Below are positions 46,080-59,164 of a DNA stretch of 64,000 nt, piece by piece; the stretch's first letter is position 1; every line of letters begins with the position of its first letter. The stretch comes from Epiperipatus broadwayi. Lineage: Eukaryota; Onychophora; Udeonychophora; Euonychophora; Peripatidae. The translations under genes and the position numbers were made by a program. The stretch covers positions 1,366,001-1,430,000 of the forward strand of contig JAQFVV010012530.1 of the NCBI GenBank assembly GCA_028023455.1, given 5' to 3'. The notes under the pieces were generated by a model, which saw only the letters and a list, made by a program, of their open reading frames with translations, ran no database searches and was not told the DNA's origin.

Positions 46080-46735
46080 TTTGCAGATGACACAGGCATT
46101 TTTGAAAATAATGATATTACAGAACTTCAAAAAATGTTATAAGAATTATCAGATAAAAGTAAGAAAGTAGGACTAAAGATAAGTAATAAAAAAAGACTTA
46201 AATACTATCCAACAAGATTTTTTTCAAAAGAAAATAAAGATTGACAATCATGAATTAAAAGATGGCTACTACAAATAGCTTGGTCAGATGATTAATATAA
46301 ATGGAAAAATTGTAGAAATAACAATATTAAAAAAAAATATGTCTATGCATTGGAAAAGGAAGATTTTTAATAGATACATTTTGTCAGTTCTTACAAGTGT
46401 TTCTGACACTTGTACGCTTAACACAAGATCAATATGAGAATTCAAACCTCACAGTGAAGAATGGGGAGATATAATATATATCAGGAGTAAAAAAACAAAG
46501 TAAAAATACATAGATTACAGAAGAAACTGTTATCATTGAAAGAATTAAGATTGAAAAGAAACCAAGCTGGTCATTATTCTAGGAGAGATGATAATAAATA
46601 AATAAATGGAGATTATTGTGAGATGTATGGACAAAAAAGTGTTGTCAAGAATTTGAAGATAAAAAGTTACAGATTAGAAAAACTGAATTAAACATGGCAG
46701 GACTTTCATTCTGCAATGGAGTCATAATGATTTAA
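46080..46735 (+). pseudogene. LINE reverse transcriptase fragment, plus strand
   Basis: Starts with FADDTGIFENNDITELQKML (near 46083-46140), the catalytic FADD motif of non-LTR RT, followed after a stop by ELSDKSKKVGLKISNKK (near 46147-46197), the thumb-side KSKKVGLKxNxxKT block. Further pieces resemble INGKIVE, SVSDTCTLNT (as in FDTCILPxLTYG) and LKRNQAGHYSRRDDNK (near 46550, as in LKWxWAGHIARRxDNRW). This is the order in invertebrate endonuclease-RT LINEs, from memory. Many stops and frameshifts. A SINE-Y copy follows directly. Confidence 0.72.
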
Positions 46736-46756
46736 AACAATGATAATAATAAAAGT

Positions 46757-46870
46757 AATATTTAGTAATGCACTCTAAAATTTTAAGTTTCTTGGATCAA
46801 TTCCAGCTCAGACATTTCTGGAGCTCAACCATCTTATAAAATTTCAAACAACATAATCATTCAATTATTT
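46757..46870 (+). repeat. SINE-Y copy 7, degraded
   Basis: ATATTTAGTAATGCACTC, then GGATCAATTCCAGCTCAGAC as B-box region and a degenerate tail. Less similar than the other copies. Confidence 0.5.
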
Positions 46871-47037
46871 TTTTTTTTTTAGTAATTGTTTTAAAAGCAA
46901 GTGATTTAAAATATTTTAATAATCTAATATCTTAACTTTCATTACCATAAGACATTTATTTTCAAATTTATAAAATATTGTTCAACATCACATTTTCAAC
47001 TAAATTATTATAAAAAGTTTTTTTTAAAAGAAAATGT

Positions 47038-47301
47038 AATAAATGGGGATTCCATTATAAATTTTAGTTAAAACCTGCAACCACAATGTTTCTAAGACAA
47101 CAGCCAATCAAAACTGGCTGCAGAGGCTAGTTCACTGTAAGCACAATTATACAGTTAAAAGTGATAAACCTTTCTAATAAAGTAGTTTACCTCTTTTTAT
47201 TATCTTAGCTTGGGCAGCTGGTTTTGATTGGCTGTTTCCTTAGAAATAATATGGCTGCACATTTTAACTAGAATTAAAATAAAATCCCCACTTATTAAAA
47301 T
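47038..47301. repeat. Inverted-repeat element F47
   Basis: TAATAAATGGGGATTCC to CAACAGCCAATCAAAACTGG on the left pairs with CAGCTGGTTTTGATTGGCTG to AATCCCCACTTATTA on the right. Arms of about 80 bp, loop about 90 bp. MITE-like. Confidence 0.75.
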
Positions 47302-48266
47302 ATTTCACGATCTATAATATTCATTAAAAAAAACTACAGTCATATATAAATATTGTAATCTTTGGCTTTGCCCAGAAAGCTGGTGTTTCAGTTATTGCTG
47401 ATATTTAACTAAAAAAAAAAAAAAAATCATAAGTTCAACAATCTTTGTAAAATATGTTTATTAAGGTTATATAAGCATAGGCAAGTCTAAGTAGTCAATG
47501 ATTTAAAATGTTTGTGTAATGAATAAATAACATTATGTTTTACTTTATTGTTTTGCTAAAATATTTTAAACTTATAATTAAAGTCAATTTCTAATAATTT
47601 AAATCTAAAATATAGCTAGTAATATTAGAGAAATTTAGATTATTCTAATACAATTTAGAATAACTAGATTAGAGCCTGACTTAACCATAATACTAATTGG
47701 ATTCAATTTAATGGATAGTTTTCATAATTAAACTAAAGTATTATTTAAAATAATTAGTAATAATAATCAGTCATTTTGTTTAAATAATAGCATTAAAATT
47801 GAGTTTAGAAACTAAATTGGTTTAATTTAGAAAAAAATAATTAGTTTACTGCTATTTAAAGAAAACACAAAGTAATTGGTTAAAAGATATAGGATGATTT
47901 CTAAATGTGTGAGTGTGCATGCTTGTGTGGTAATTTTAATCTTGTTAATGGGAATATTTCTTTATTGGTAATAGTTAATATTATTCTAGAGTACTTTTGT
48001 TTAATTAAAATAATTAAATAAAATATTAATGAACCTTTGAAATTGTTTGTTCATATAATTTAAGAGTTTAAAAAAAATTAAGTATTATTTATTTTGCATT
48101 TTTTTTATTTAACAATATATTCCTAGACTGTCACATGGTTGTCTGGTGTTTTTACTACTATTTTTAGATTCAGACCATAAAAACCAATCAACTATTCATT
48201 TAAAAAGTGGTGAAATCAAGAGGAAATGATGTTTCCTGTCAATCAGAATGATTGACATTAGTAAGC

Positions 48267-48274
48267 TATAAAAG
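48267..48274 (+). promoter_or_regulatory. TATA-box candidate
   Basis: TATAAAAG in GCTATAAAAGGCACAC, followed after about 30 bases by a purine-rich leader with a CAGCAGCAG run. It looks like a core promoter, perhaps of a solo LTR or an unannotated transcript, but no open frame of note follows and LTR borders were not found. Confidence 0.35.
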
Positions 48275-50869
48275 GCACACATACACACACATATTGGTGA
48301 GAGAAGTGGATTAAAAGGGCAGCAGCAGCAAAGGAGAGAAGCAGTTTGAAAAGAGAAATTTATATTCCCATCCTCTATCAGAATTGGCAGATGAAGTTTA
48401 AAACTTTAATAAGTAAAAAGTAAACATTTTAGTATATATATTTTTAAAAGTAAAAATGAATATGTAAAAACTTTATCAGGTATTAAGTCTCATCTGAAGT
48501 TAATCAAAAATCTGAATTAAATAATGAAGGAAGAATTTAGAAAGCAAATGCTAACTAATTGCTAACTGATGATGAAAATATTATTTTCCAAGGTCAGGGT
48601 GTTATAGGTATCCAGCTCAACTTATCCTAATTCATTTAGAAACTTTATTCATTACAAATTGTTTAGATTTCTTATTTTGAAGTAGATTTATTGAAAATTT
48701 ATCTTAATATTGACTATAAGTTTTAACATTCTTTTATAACTCATTGAGATAATTCGTCAGAAACTTTTAAAATGTTTTATTGTCTTTTATCTCTGATGAA
48801 TTTATTTGAAAGAATTGATTATTCAGGAAGAGAAAACTGTTTGTGGTGGACACTAATGACTTTTTATTATCATAATAATTAAATAGTTATAGATTGTATT
48901 GACTAATAGAAAAATTTGCTTGATAAAGTCATTTATGCTTTAACTTATGAATTAATGTTCCTAATTTTGAAAAAAATATTGATATAGAATTGATCTCTTC
49001 TATAAAGTGCTAAATAACTAACAAAAGATTATCTTTCTACGAAATGGCTATACTGAATATTTACTTTAAACTTGCTTAAATTTAGAGAAGGGAGTTTTGA
49101 TTAAATTGCTCTATGAAAATATGTGAATGAACCACATTATATTTAAATATTTCATTCAGAAAACTTGCTTAATTATAAAATAGATACATATGACAAAATG
49201 TATTAAATATTACTTAAAATCTATTTAAATTGGAAATGTTTATGAACAAACTGCTGTATTAAATAGTGTGGTTGGAAGAACCCTGCTTAAATGGAAAAGA
49301 AGAATGTGTGCTAATTGTTATATTAAAATAATTATCTACCTAAATAAAGTGAAATCAGTGTAATGTGATAAGAAGTGTCAAACTGTTCTGTCAAGTTTAT
49401 GTGTAATGATTCATGAAATAATGACCATTCATTTATTCATATTTTCTTTGTGGGTATGTGTATGAAGACTTTATGGGAGAAAACTGTTAATGCAAATGCA
49501 TTTTTTTACTTATGACCAGCATGGGGAGAAATATCCTTACTTATTTTTTGAATTTATTTGCTTTAAACCAGGAGCTGTCCAAGTTATACACATTTGTTAC
49601 GTATTATGATTATATACTATTTTAAATGTTAATTATTGTTTAGTTTTATATATTACGTGTTATGGTCTAGTGTGCCTGACAGAGGTTCTTATTAATAGTA
49701 TTAATGATATTATATGCTATATAATGATTTAGTATTAAATTATTTTAGAGCATTGCTTTGTCCTTCAGTATGAAGTAGTATATTTTTATAATGACTACTT
49801 ATATGTTTTATGAAAAATGATGGATATTTCTTGTATAACGGTATACATATATGCCGTTACATCACTTTCAAATAAAAAAGAAAAAGATCGATAAATAAAA
49901 TCACTCTCAAATAAAAATATTAAAAAAATCAATAAATGAAATTTTTATTTAAATCAATATATATAAAGTGCACAGATGGTAAACTAATTAAATAATTACT
50001 TTAAGTTAAAAATCTAAAGATAAAAGATTATTTGAAGGAATGGAAAAGAAAATAGTAAAAGCCATTAATTTATTTTCTGTTAAAAGTTATTTTTAATCTT
50101 AGAAGGATGGAAATGATTTTCTATTACAATGTAATGAAATAATAGCAAACAAGCCCTTGGCGCATTTAATTGATTATAAGTCAGATAAGAAATCAATTAA
50201 AAATTACTAGTAATAAAATTTGGTATTCCTGCTCTAAAGCGAACTGGCCAATAAGAATAGCGCCAAGCCAGGCAAGATCGATCCTGGAATTCAATGATAA
50301 GCATTTCGAAGTGATATAAAAATAAAACTTTTGCTAGTTTGGATTGCTCTTAAACTTATCTTATATATGTATTGCAGATCTCAACAATGTAGAGGTCACA
50401 CAATAAATTTCATTTCCTGTATTTGCATACGGCAACCTCCAGAGTGATGGTTCCCGGAAAATGGCAAGCAATGGATTCATCCCCAGCGATAACAATATTA
50501 ATATGTGCTAGAAGGACTTTTGAATTAAGTGGTGTGACACATTAATGGGCGCAAAGACGAACTCCAAAAAACTGACACCATGGAAAGTATGAACTTTATT
50601 TCTTTAAAATGAGATTTGAACTCTTAAACCAAATTACAAACTTTTCAACTACTAATTCTAAACATCAATTAACTCTTAAAAGAAATCTCTTGACTGATGA
50701 AGTAAATATTAAATTATTTATTAACATTTTTATGTATATGTTGCTACTATCATTTTCATTACCACTAAATTAAATTAAATATAGGTGTAAATGACTGCAT
50801 AGATTCGTAAGATTATGTGAGTTTAAGGTATGTTAATTTTTGGCTATTTGTTTTGTAGTTGAATCGGTG

Positions 50870-51215
50870 CTGGTGGAGGGATGTACAGATGTTTTATGTC
50901 AAGGTAATCTGGGGAGGAGCATTGGATTCTCATTCCCTTGTGCCGCGTTAGCATAAGGGTATATCACCCAACTGAATGCATGGCTCGAAAAATGGTCGCC
51001 ATCATGTTGCCAATGGTCATAGGTGTAGTTCCTACACCATTGATTCCTTATGCTCTGGTTGGAAACTGCAAGCTGGCAAAGATCGCTATCCCCCCATTTA
51101 TATAGCATTTCTTTTCAAATATATTTCAGATGATTACCTTGCCAGACAGATGCATATTCCTGTACTGGATGAGGATCATTGTTTCTCTAATGATATCCTG
51201 CTACAGATGTAAATT
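50870..51215. other. GC-richer stretch of unknown nature
   Basis: Stands out from the AT-rich surroundings. It has overlapping open frames on both strands (50899-51108 minus, 50976-51212 plus) and a 41-codon plus-strand frame starting MARKMVAIMLPMVIGVV whose beginning is hydrophobic, ending at a TAG near 51105. None resembles a family I know. Another mildly GC-richer piece lies at 50220-50580 with AATAAA at 50403. They may be parts of a retroelement or a non-coding exon. Confidence 0.35.
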
Positions 51216-54129
51216 CCTGTCAGCATGATTGTTTTATGCTAACATTTTTATTTTGCATTGATCACATCGATATATCAAAAACTAACATTGATTTGGATGA
51301 AAACTTTTGGCCTGGAGTTAAAAGATTTGAGTTGTTTAAATGCATATTTTATGTAGTGTATTTACGCATAACAAAATACTAAAATAGTGTTAAATCTGTT
51401 GAATTCATCCATCTGTGCATATAACCTAAATTAAATATATTCAGTAGTTAATTCAGTCCTCGGAATTTTTAGGTAATGTATGTATAATAAAAAATTTTTT
51501 TTGATTTAATTAGTTCTAGGAGTGACTTATTTTATATATTTTTATTAATATTTTGAAAATAAAGGATTAGAAATTTTAAATTTACAATATTATATTATAA
51601 AGCTCAGCTCCTCCAAAAACTAGCAACTGGGCTTTCAGTCAAATAAAAGTTGAACCTCACCCGTATGTATCTACTGCCTTTATAAATTTTTCAAGGGTCC
51701 AGTAACCTAGTGGTGCCCTGGCATAGCAGATAGGGTTGTGAGATTTCTTCTGACAGTTATACTTGTTTTTTTTAATTGCTTAATGCTACATTTTATTCAG
51801 TCATATTTGACAATTATATTATTACTTTATCAGTTTTATGCATCAATTTAGTATTATATTTATCAAGAGCTTAGAATTAATTCCTCTCTAGTATATGTGA
51901 TATATGTTATCTGACCATTCTATGTTTCCAAGGTATGCTAATTTTGTTTCTGCCTTGAGGGTTTGGAGATGGAGCTTAACTCTCATTGTTATTGTATTGA
52001 AATAATTTAGTTTTATTAGGAGATAGAGGGTTACTCTCCCCACTATTGTTGATATTTTCCTCGAGTGATATTTTTGTCACATTTATGGTTCATTTTTTAC
52101 TATATATGTCTAGAAAAAGTCCTAACATATTTTATTGCCCTCAAAAAGTAGGTGCATATTCTGGATTCATGCCATCACTAGGTTTATTGCTTTATTACCT
52201 ATTCCTCTTGGAAGTATCTTCTTTATTATGTATTTACCACCATGGATGGTATTGGTGATATTTTAGTATGTTGGTCAGTGATAAGTTTTGTTATTTTGAA
52301 GTGTATTATCCTTTCTTCATGAACACTTTTAACTCCCTAAGTGTAGATTGAGAATTTTGATATATAAATCTGTTTTGCCGTGCTTTGCCAACACTACATG
52401 AGATAAAACTGATAATGACTTATCCAAAATTATAAATTTATATTCTTTAGCCTAAGTACGCAATATGCATCATCAGCAGTATCATCCAGAAACAAGTCAT
52501 CGCTGGATTGGTAAGATCTAAAAATCGTTCTGATTTACTCATTGTTGGGACAAATAGCATAGAGTGTGTGGGTGTATATGTATAATATCTGAGAATAATT
52601 TAAGGTTTTAGTATAACTTTAGCAAATAAAGACCATAGAATTAATAAATAAGACACAACTGGTAAAAGTTATAAATTATAAAATTATACAATTGTTTAGA
52701 GCATATATTTTATGTGAAAAGATATGGAGCATGTACCATTAATTTGGTAATAATTTAGTAAAGTTCTATTATTTTAAAGACACAGAATATTTTATTGTTA
52801 ATAGTGATAAAATAAGTATTTAACTTGAGGGATAAAATTTCTTGTAATAATGGCTTACTGGATAAATATACTTGTCCACCTAAGACCATCATAGGTTGTG
52901 GATATTTAATTCAAGTATTTAATTTGGCAATTTGAGTAAATTTAAAATTGTAAAGTATTCTCCTGTGAACAACTGCATTAGTCTATTGTAAACATGTTTA
53001 TGAAATTCTTTTTGTAACAGACTTCCATGGTATTCATGTTTATAACATTTTTTTATTGTATAATAAATGTTATTTTGTTGTTAAATCTTGTGTAGTATCT
53101 CTAAAATGTTTTGGGTATTCACCAATCCATAACCAGAAATCTGAACATCGTATACTTTATAATGCAAATATTTTTCATGCTATTTATTCAGAGTACAGAC
53201 ACATAACTTGAAATATTAAATTATTTAACTGATGATTTTGCAGATCTGAAGAATGCATTTAAAAAGTACTATTCATTTATTCTATTGATCACTGTAATTT
53301 AAACTGCAGTTTATTTAAATAAGATTGCTTTTATGATCAATTATTGTTTATTTCCATTTAATGAATTTATTTATGGTGTTGATGAATATTTTGAGTGGCA
53401 GTAAAATCCTTTTATCCACTATTCGTATTCGAATGTTATTCTAGAAGATTATTATATTATTCCAAATTTAGAGTTAAATTATTTTATTAAATTTATTATT
53501 ATTATTAATTAATAGGTAGACATTAACTTGTAAATTAAGTGAATGTTTTCATGTCTATCACTAGGATACCATTCATTTATCAACAACATGACTATGAAGC
53601 AAATATTAAAAATTTCATATTAAATATAAGAACCTGAGATTATAATATCATAATTCTATAAATAAGAACTTATATCTATTGTCAAAAAAGACAAAGTGGC
53701 ATAACAAAACAGTAAGCTTTATAAAAGATGTTTTAGTAAATGTGGATCTGATCATGGCAATAAAATGATGAAGAAGGAGTTGGAGATGTAAGAATATAAT
53801 TGAGAGGGAATAATGAAAGAAATATTTATTATAAAGGACAAATTAATTGTACCCTTGCTACTCTGTGAGAGTGAGTTGAGGTTTCTCCTCCTCTTAAATT
53901 TTCATTGTGTTATACTTTATAATGTTCAATGATTATAGTTATTATTATTGGTAGCTCTCTGTATTTATTGCATAAATTACGTAGTAGCAAAAGAACCCTG
54001 AGCTTGGTCCGAGTGACTGGTCCATTGGCTGGCAACGTATTAGGTAATCATCGCCTTAATTGGTTGCACTTTCGTTAGGTACAATATATATATGAAATAC
54101 AATAATAATAATTTCAAACTTTTTTTTAC

Positions 54130-54189
54130 CTGTACTTCATGACATTGGGACATGAACTCTTTAATAGCAGTTAAAACAGTTTCCATATT
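54130..54189 (-). CDS. Unrecognised helical protein, small exon
   Basis: 60 bases, 20 codons, phase 0 on both sides, between ATTTCAG and GTAAAAAAA. The peptide NMETVLTAIKEFMSQCHEVQ is one amphipathic helix. It is too short to be found by open-frame length, and rests on its two splice sites, matching phase with its neighbours at 62305 and 44565, and the same helical, Cys- and Met-containing composition. Confidence 0.62.
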
Positions 54190-56353
54190 CTGAAATACAG
54201 ATATACACATATACATAATTTAGTAAATTAATGCACTTGAACACACACATATGTATAAACAAATTCGGACAGATATAAAGTCTAATCTCAGTGCTTGAAA
54301 TATTCATTACTGTTTTTTTTCTTTGATATGGTAATCAAATAACTAATATTTCAAGCATTGTGATTGGAGTTAGTAACTGTCTAAACATATATATTAGTAC
54401 TTTCTACTATTCTGTAGTTATCCATAACATAAACATACATTAAAAAGCTGACTATTAAAAATTAATATATATTGTAACCTTATATTTTAGTATAAAATAT
54501 AAAGATCGATATAACTGGTATAAAAATTTCTCTGTCTTCTTTTTGGTGATTTGATTGGCTTGGTTTGCATTTTGAACAGATTATTTTCTGCATTCAAGAT
54601 AATTTATTAGAGAGAATAAGTAATATTTTGCCTTACTTATTGTCTGTGTTATTTTAATGTATTTAAATTGCTTCTTTCCAGCCACTGATTTCTATCAAAA
54701 TATGTTTAACTTTTTAGAAATTGACAACACATATTAAATTTAGTAAAATGTAATTGAAAATAATAATAATCCTTATTTATTTAAAATAGTCTTAGAAATT
54801 ATTTTCATTGAATTAAAAAACCATTTGTTTAACTAATTTTAATTATTAAAAAAAATATATAGTAATTACGTATGCGTTTCAATGTAAAAAAAAAAAGAGC
54901 GCGATTAAAGAGATCGTCTGCAATAAGGTTGCTGTTAGAGAAAAAGAAAATGGTGTAAGAATAAAATGTATGTAAAATATGATAAGCTTATTTTTTAAAA
55001 ATAGTTAATAAGTAAATGGATTTACCAAAAAGCTTTCTACAAATGTAAACATAAAATGGTGATATTTAATAATAGAATGAAGTGCTAAATTTAAAAATCT
55101 GTTCGGGTCAGCCAGCCAAGTGGATCAAATCGCTAATAATTTTCCAATATTTACACTTAAAAATATGTCGGAGCTTTCAAATTTAAAAGCAGAACTAATT
55201 GCAGAATCTCGGTATGTTTGGAATATTTTATTATTCTACAATTTGGCAACACTAAATAGATGTTTTAATTACAGAAGTTTTTTAAATATGAAAACTTTCT
55301 TTTAAAAAAAAGAAGAGGTTTAAAATCAAAGTTAAATGTTAAAGTTATTAACATGGTTTAATATTTCTGTTTATAATTTAAAATAATATAGCATTGATTA
55401 ATTTATTTAACTATATACTGCCAGTAATGTATTTGCTATTTAATTTGTTTACCATTTGAATAATGGAAACAGTCTTCAAATAATTAACTAAAACTACTTT
55501 CTAATTTTTATCGTTAATTTGAAATTATTAAATTATTTGCTCTAATTAGTATCCCTAAATTTAAACGTGGATAAATCAATATTAGCCTGGATGTTATAAA
55601 CTTGGAACAGTTTTATATAGAAATGTAGAATTTAATAACTTATGAAGAACATTTTCATTTAAACTCTGCATGTCATGTTTTTGGAATTGTTTTATACTCA
55701 TGGAGCCACATAAATCATTAATTTAAAAGTGCTTATAATAACTAAGACAAATATATATAATTACATTTATGGAATTCAACTATAATTATAATTATTACTT
55801 TGTGTATTTATTGTTCAAGACATTTTTACATGGATTTCACAGATCATATTTATTATTATAAAATGCTGTACAATTTAATTTATGTCACACGTACACCTGC
55901 TAGAATTCATGTATTTAAGTAAGAATGAATGAATTTAATTTTAATGTTATATGAACTTGTATGTGACGTTCATGAGTTATATTTTATTAGGTTTAAATTA
56001 AATTAATGGGATTGAATAAAATACTTATTCAAGGGAATAGCGCTTGAGAAAAAGCTTGAAAATTATTAATGAATTTATGATATGTGTCAACCTCTCATGA
56101 AGTGTCTTGTGAGTCTTTCCAGAGTTCTATTCCTATACTAATGTCACTTATATTACATTGTTGCTATGTTTTATTTTAAGCAAGATAATTTAATATATTA
56201 GTTGTCCTGATTAGTGAAACACTTTTATTATGCATGAACCCACATCTGCTAAAATGCTAGTGTTTTCTGAATGGTTAGAATAACTGAGGAGGATGATTTT
56301 TGCACTTTAAATATGAAGTAAATAGTAATATTGCTTTATAATGTTAAAGGGCA

Positions 56354-56542
56354 TTAATCTGTGCTGGTGGTTAATCCACAGATTAATTAATTGCCACTTT
56401 CTGTATTTTACACTCATTCCTGCGCTGGTGGTTAATCCGCGGAATTGTGTAATTATATTTATTGCTTTATGATGGTGTATAAATCCACAAAGCACTCAGT
56501 GTTATATAATTCCTATGTGTAGATGAATGCATCCACAGGAAT
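56354..56542. other. Tandem array of four hairpins with changed but paired stems
   Basis: Hairpin 1, 56354-56386: stem TTAATCTGTG/CACAGATTAA, loop CTGGTGGTTAATC. Hairpin 2, 56416-56445: stem ATTCC(T)GCG/CGCGGAAT, same 13-base loop. Hairpin 3, 56463-56494: TGCTTTATG/CACAAAGCA with one A-C mismatch, loop ATGGTGTATAAATC. Hairpin 4, 56509-56542: ATTCCTATG/CACAGGAAT with one A-C mismatch, loop TGTAGATGAATGCATC. Starts are 62, 47 and 46 bases apart. Strand is unknown because a hairpin reads on both. No known RNA family recognised. Confidence 0.75.
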
Positions 56543-57744
56543 ATGATTTTACTTCATAAATATAAGTTTGGGCAAAGTATTTTGGTTATTCTGCTAAAAT
56601 CATCTTCTTCCATTTATAAGCATAATTTATAAATTCAGTCATAAAGTGTAGCAGGACATTCTATCTAAGTTACCTCATAATAATTAACTGTTTGTTAATT
56701 AATATTTTATCTGAATGTAAGTTTAAATTTTCAGTTTATTTAGCGTTAGCATTATAGCTAAATCCTACAAATATAATATTATTTATTACATTATTATAGG
56801 TCTACGGTATAGGTTTATTGGTTCTGGAATTGACACATTGAATATTTCATGATTTGATGTTGAATTTTTATATAATTTCCTCAAGACATCAATTATATCA
56901 AATTGTAATATAATGTATGATTAGGCTTTATAAAACTGTGCCTATGATATGTTATTGAAGGAAGCCAATGGAATTATAATTTATTTATTTATTTTATTTG
57001 TTTATTTATGTATTTAGTTATTACATTAAACATCAATTACTTATTAGTCATAAAAATTGTAAATAAATATTGATTTATAATTAAACTTACTGTGCCGTCG
57101 CTATTTGTCATTCATAAAATCAGAAAACATATATCTTGAATAGAGCATACATTGAAGTACATACTATTGTCAGCATGATATAAGAGTTTAGTAATATTTT
57201 GAGAAAAACATTTGAATGCTTTTTGTCCTTGGTAGTTTATGATGTGTAAGGTACAATAAAATCCCATTTACCTTTTCCATCATTTAAGCTTTGCGTAGTT
57301 GATTCGAGTACATGATACAAAATTGATTGATTTTATAAACTTATAAACAGATTTACCAGATAATGACATGATTAAATGTATTTACTTAATGTTTTAATTG
57401 TCATTCATCAGTATAACAAGAGTCTCATTGATATTTATTAAATTATAGAAAAGAACCCAAGTATTCCATGTTTATTTATTATTGCAAAGCTCTTACCTAG
57501 ACTAGCATTTGTATTAAAAATCATATATGTAATTTTAAAATTCATAATCTTTAGTAGTTCCACAAATTATACCATCTTGTTCATGGTCGGCCATATGGTC
57601 TCATGCGATGAAAAATCGCAAATTAAGGTTTGAAGGATAATAAAATTGCATACCTATAGTTTGTTTAATGTATTTTCACATACTACTATGATAGGTCTTC
57701 ACGGTACACCCTGGCTGTTTGTTTGTGGTAATTTGCTTCAGATT

Positions 57745-58085
57745 TCGGTTATAGTCTTTGGTGCATAATATAGATGGCATGATATGTTTTTGGTTATAGT
57801 TCTTGGCACCACAATGATGGGAGCATTCAGTTAAATCGATGGGTACAGTTCTTGGCTGCCCAATGATTAAAGCCATTGGTTATAAAGAATTCTATTACAG
57901 TTCTTGGCGCCAATGTGGTAGACATTGGTACGTCTCTTTAGTCTATTAGGTTATAGTAAGGTGGGTCTGATTATAGTAGTTCTCTGACATCAAGGTATTA
58001 AGCTTGATTAATGTTGATGGTTACAGGTGAGCTCTTGGCGCCTGTCAACGTATGGCCCGATTGTCCAATTGATGATGGTTACAAT
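57745..58085. repeat. Degenerate 45-55 bp repeat array with small hairpins
   Basis: The motif GGTTATAGTTCTTGGCGCC recurs in diverged form near 57746, 57791, 57839, 57892, 57971 and 58018. Several units are followed by a short hairpin of different sequence: CCAATG/CATTGG (57849-57877 area), CCAATGT/ACATTGG (near 57911-57929), ATCAAG/CTTGAT (near 57990-58009). GC-richer than its surroundings. No coding frame. Confidence 0.6.
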
Positions 58086-59164
58086 ATATTGGAAAACACA
58101 GATTCAGTATACAGAAGGAACATACAAAATTGAATAAGCGTAGTTTTTTATATAAATATTCAAATTTATTTTAACCCTATTCTTACTTTCTACTATAAAA
58201 TTATTCATATTTGTATATTCTAATGATTTTTAATGAATATATAATTTTAAGACTTATCAACTGTATAACCCTAAGAATATAATAGAACAAAGAAGTCTGA
58301 ATGTGTTACTAAGATAAATTAATAAGTTAGATCCCCAAAGAATTATTTAAATGAACTTGTAAAAATAATGCCCATCTTTTTTTAAATCAATGCAAATCTA
58401 TATTGTCAAATAAATAATTTCTGAATTATCTTAATAATCTAGTCAGATTTGTTTGTTCCGTGAATAGATTTATATTTATATATCTGTATGCATGTATGAA
58501 TATATATCATTCACAAATCAAATTATAATAATCCTTTTAATTTGTAAATAATATTCAATTTCTTGGATTAATGCCAATTTATTAGCTAACAAAAAAAGGT
58601 CCACTTTTATCAAATAACTCTTTTTTATATAGTAAATAAATGAAATCATTGATATTCAAAAAGAATGAAACTTTATATCTGGTGATCTTAAAATTTTTTA
58701 ATCAAGCAGCTTACAGATAAATTGCTTGAGTCTGATTTCTGAATATATTGCCATGGTTTGTGGATCGAAGTTTCTCCATAAAATATTATATTTTCAATAC
58801 TAAATATTTAATAATTGTTGTTTGTTTATAGGCTTTAACATTATTAGAATCCTTCTTTTTAATGCAATCAGTATGACAGTTTTACTTTAACTCTTGGCTG
58901 GGCAGTTCACTTTCATTAGCTACCGTTTTAACTAAAGTGTCTTCTAATTAAGTAATTATAAATGGACAACTCCACACATTAAATATTTCCATCTAAAACA
59001 TCCATTAAACATATATATACATATTATAATTGAAATAATAAATTTAACAGTTTACAAACTATTACAAACAATCCTTAAATCCGCAGAAGTACATTCCGTT
59101 AATTTCTTAAACCTGCCTCAACTGCCATTAAATTCAGAAACAAAAGCGGAAGCAAACATCATCA

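Larger units (their letters stand above)
44566..54129 (-). other. Intron of the minus-strand gene, 9.6 kb
   Basis: From GTAAAAA after CAG at 54130 to TTTTCAG. It contains foldback X4, a LINE RT fragment, a SINE-Y copy, a small inverted-repeat element at 47038, a TATA-like promoter candidate at 48267 and a GC-richer stretch near 50870-51215. A CA run lies at 44598-44610. The remainder, such as 48600-50200 and 51220-53900, shows nothing I can name. Confidence 0.6.

Noticed and set aside
56354-58085. CRISPR-like array
   Set aside because: Eukaryotic intron, repeats are diverged and form hairpins with changing stems; no fixed repeat with unique spacers.
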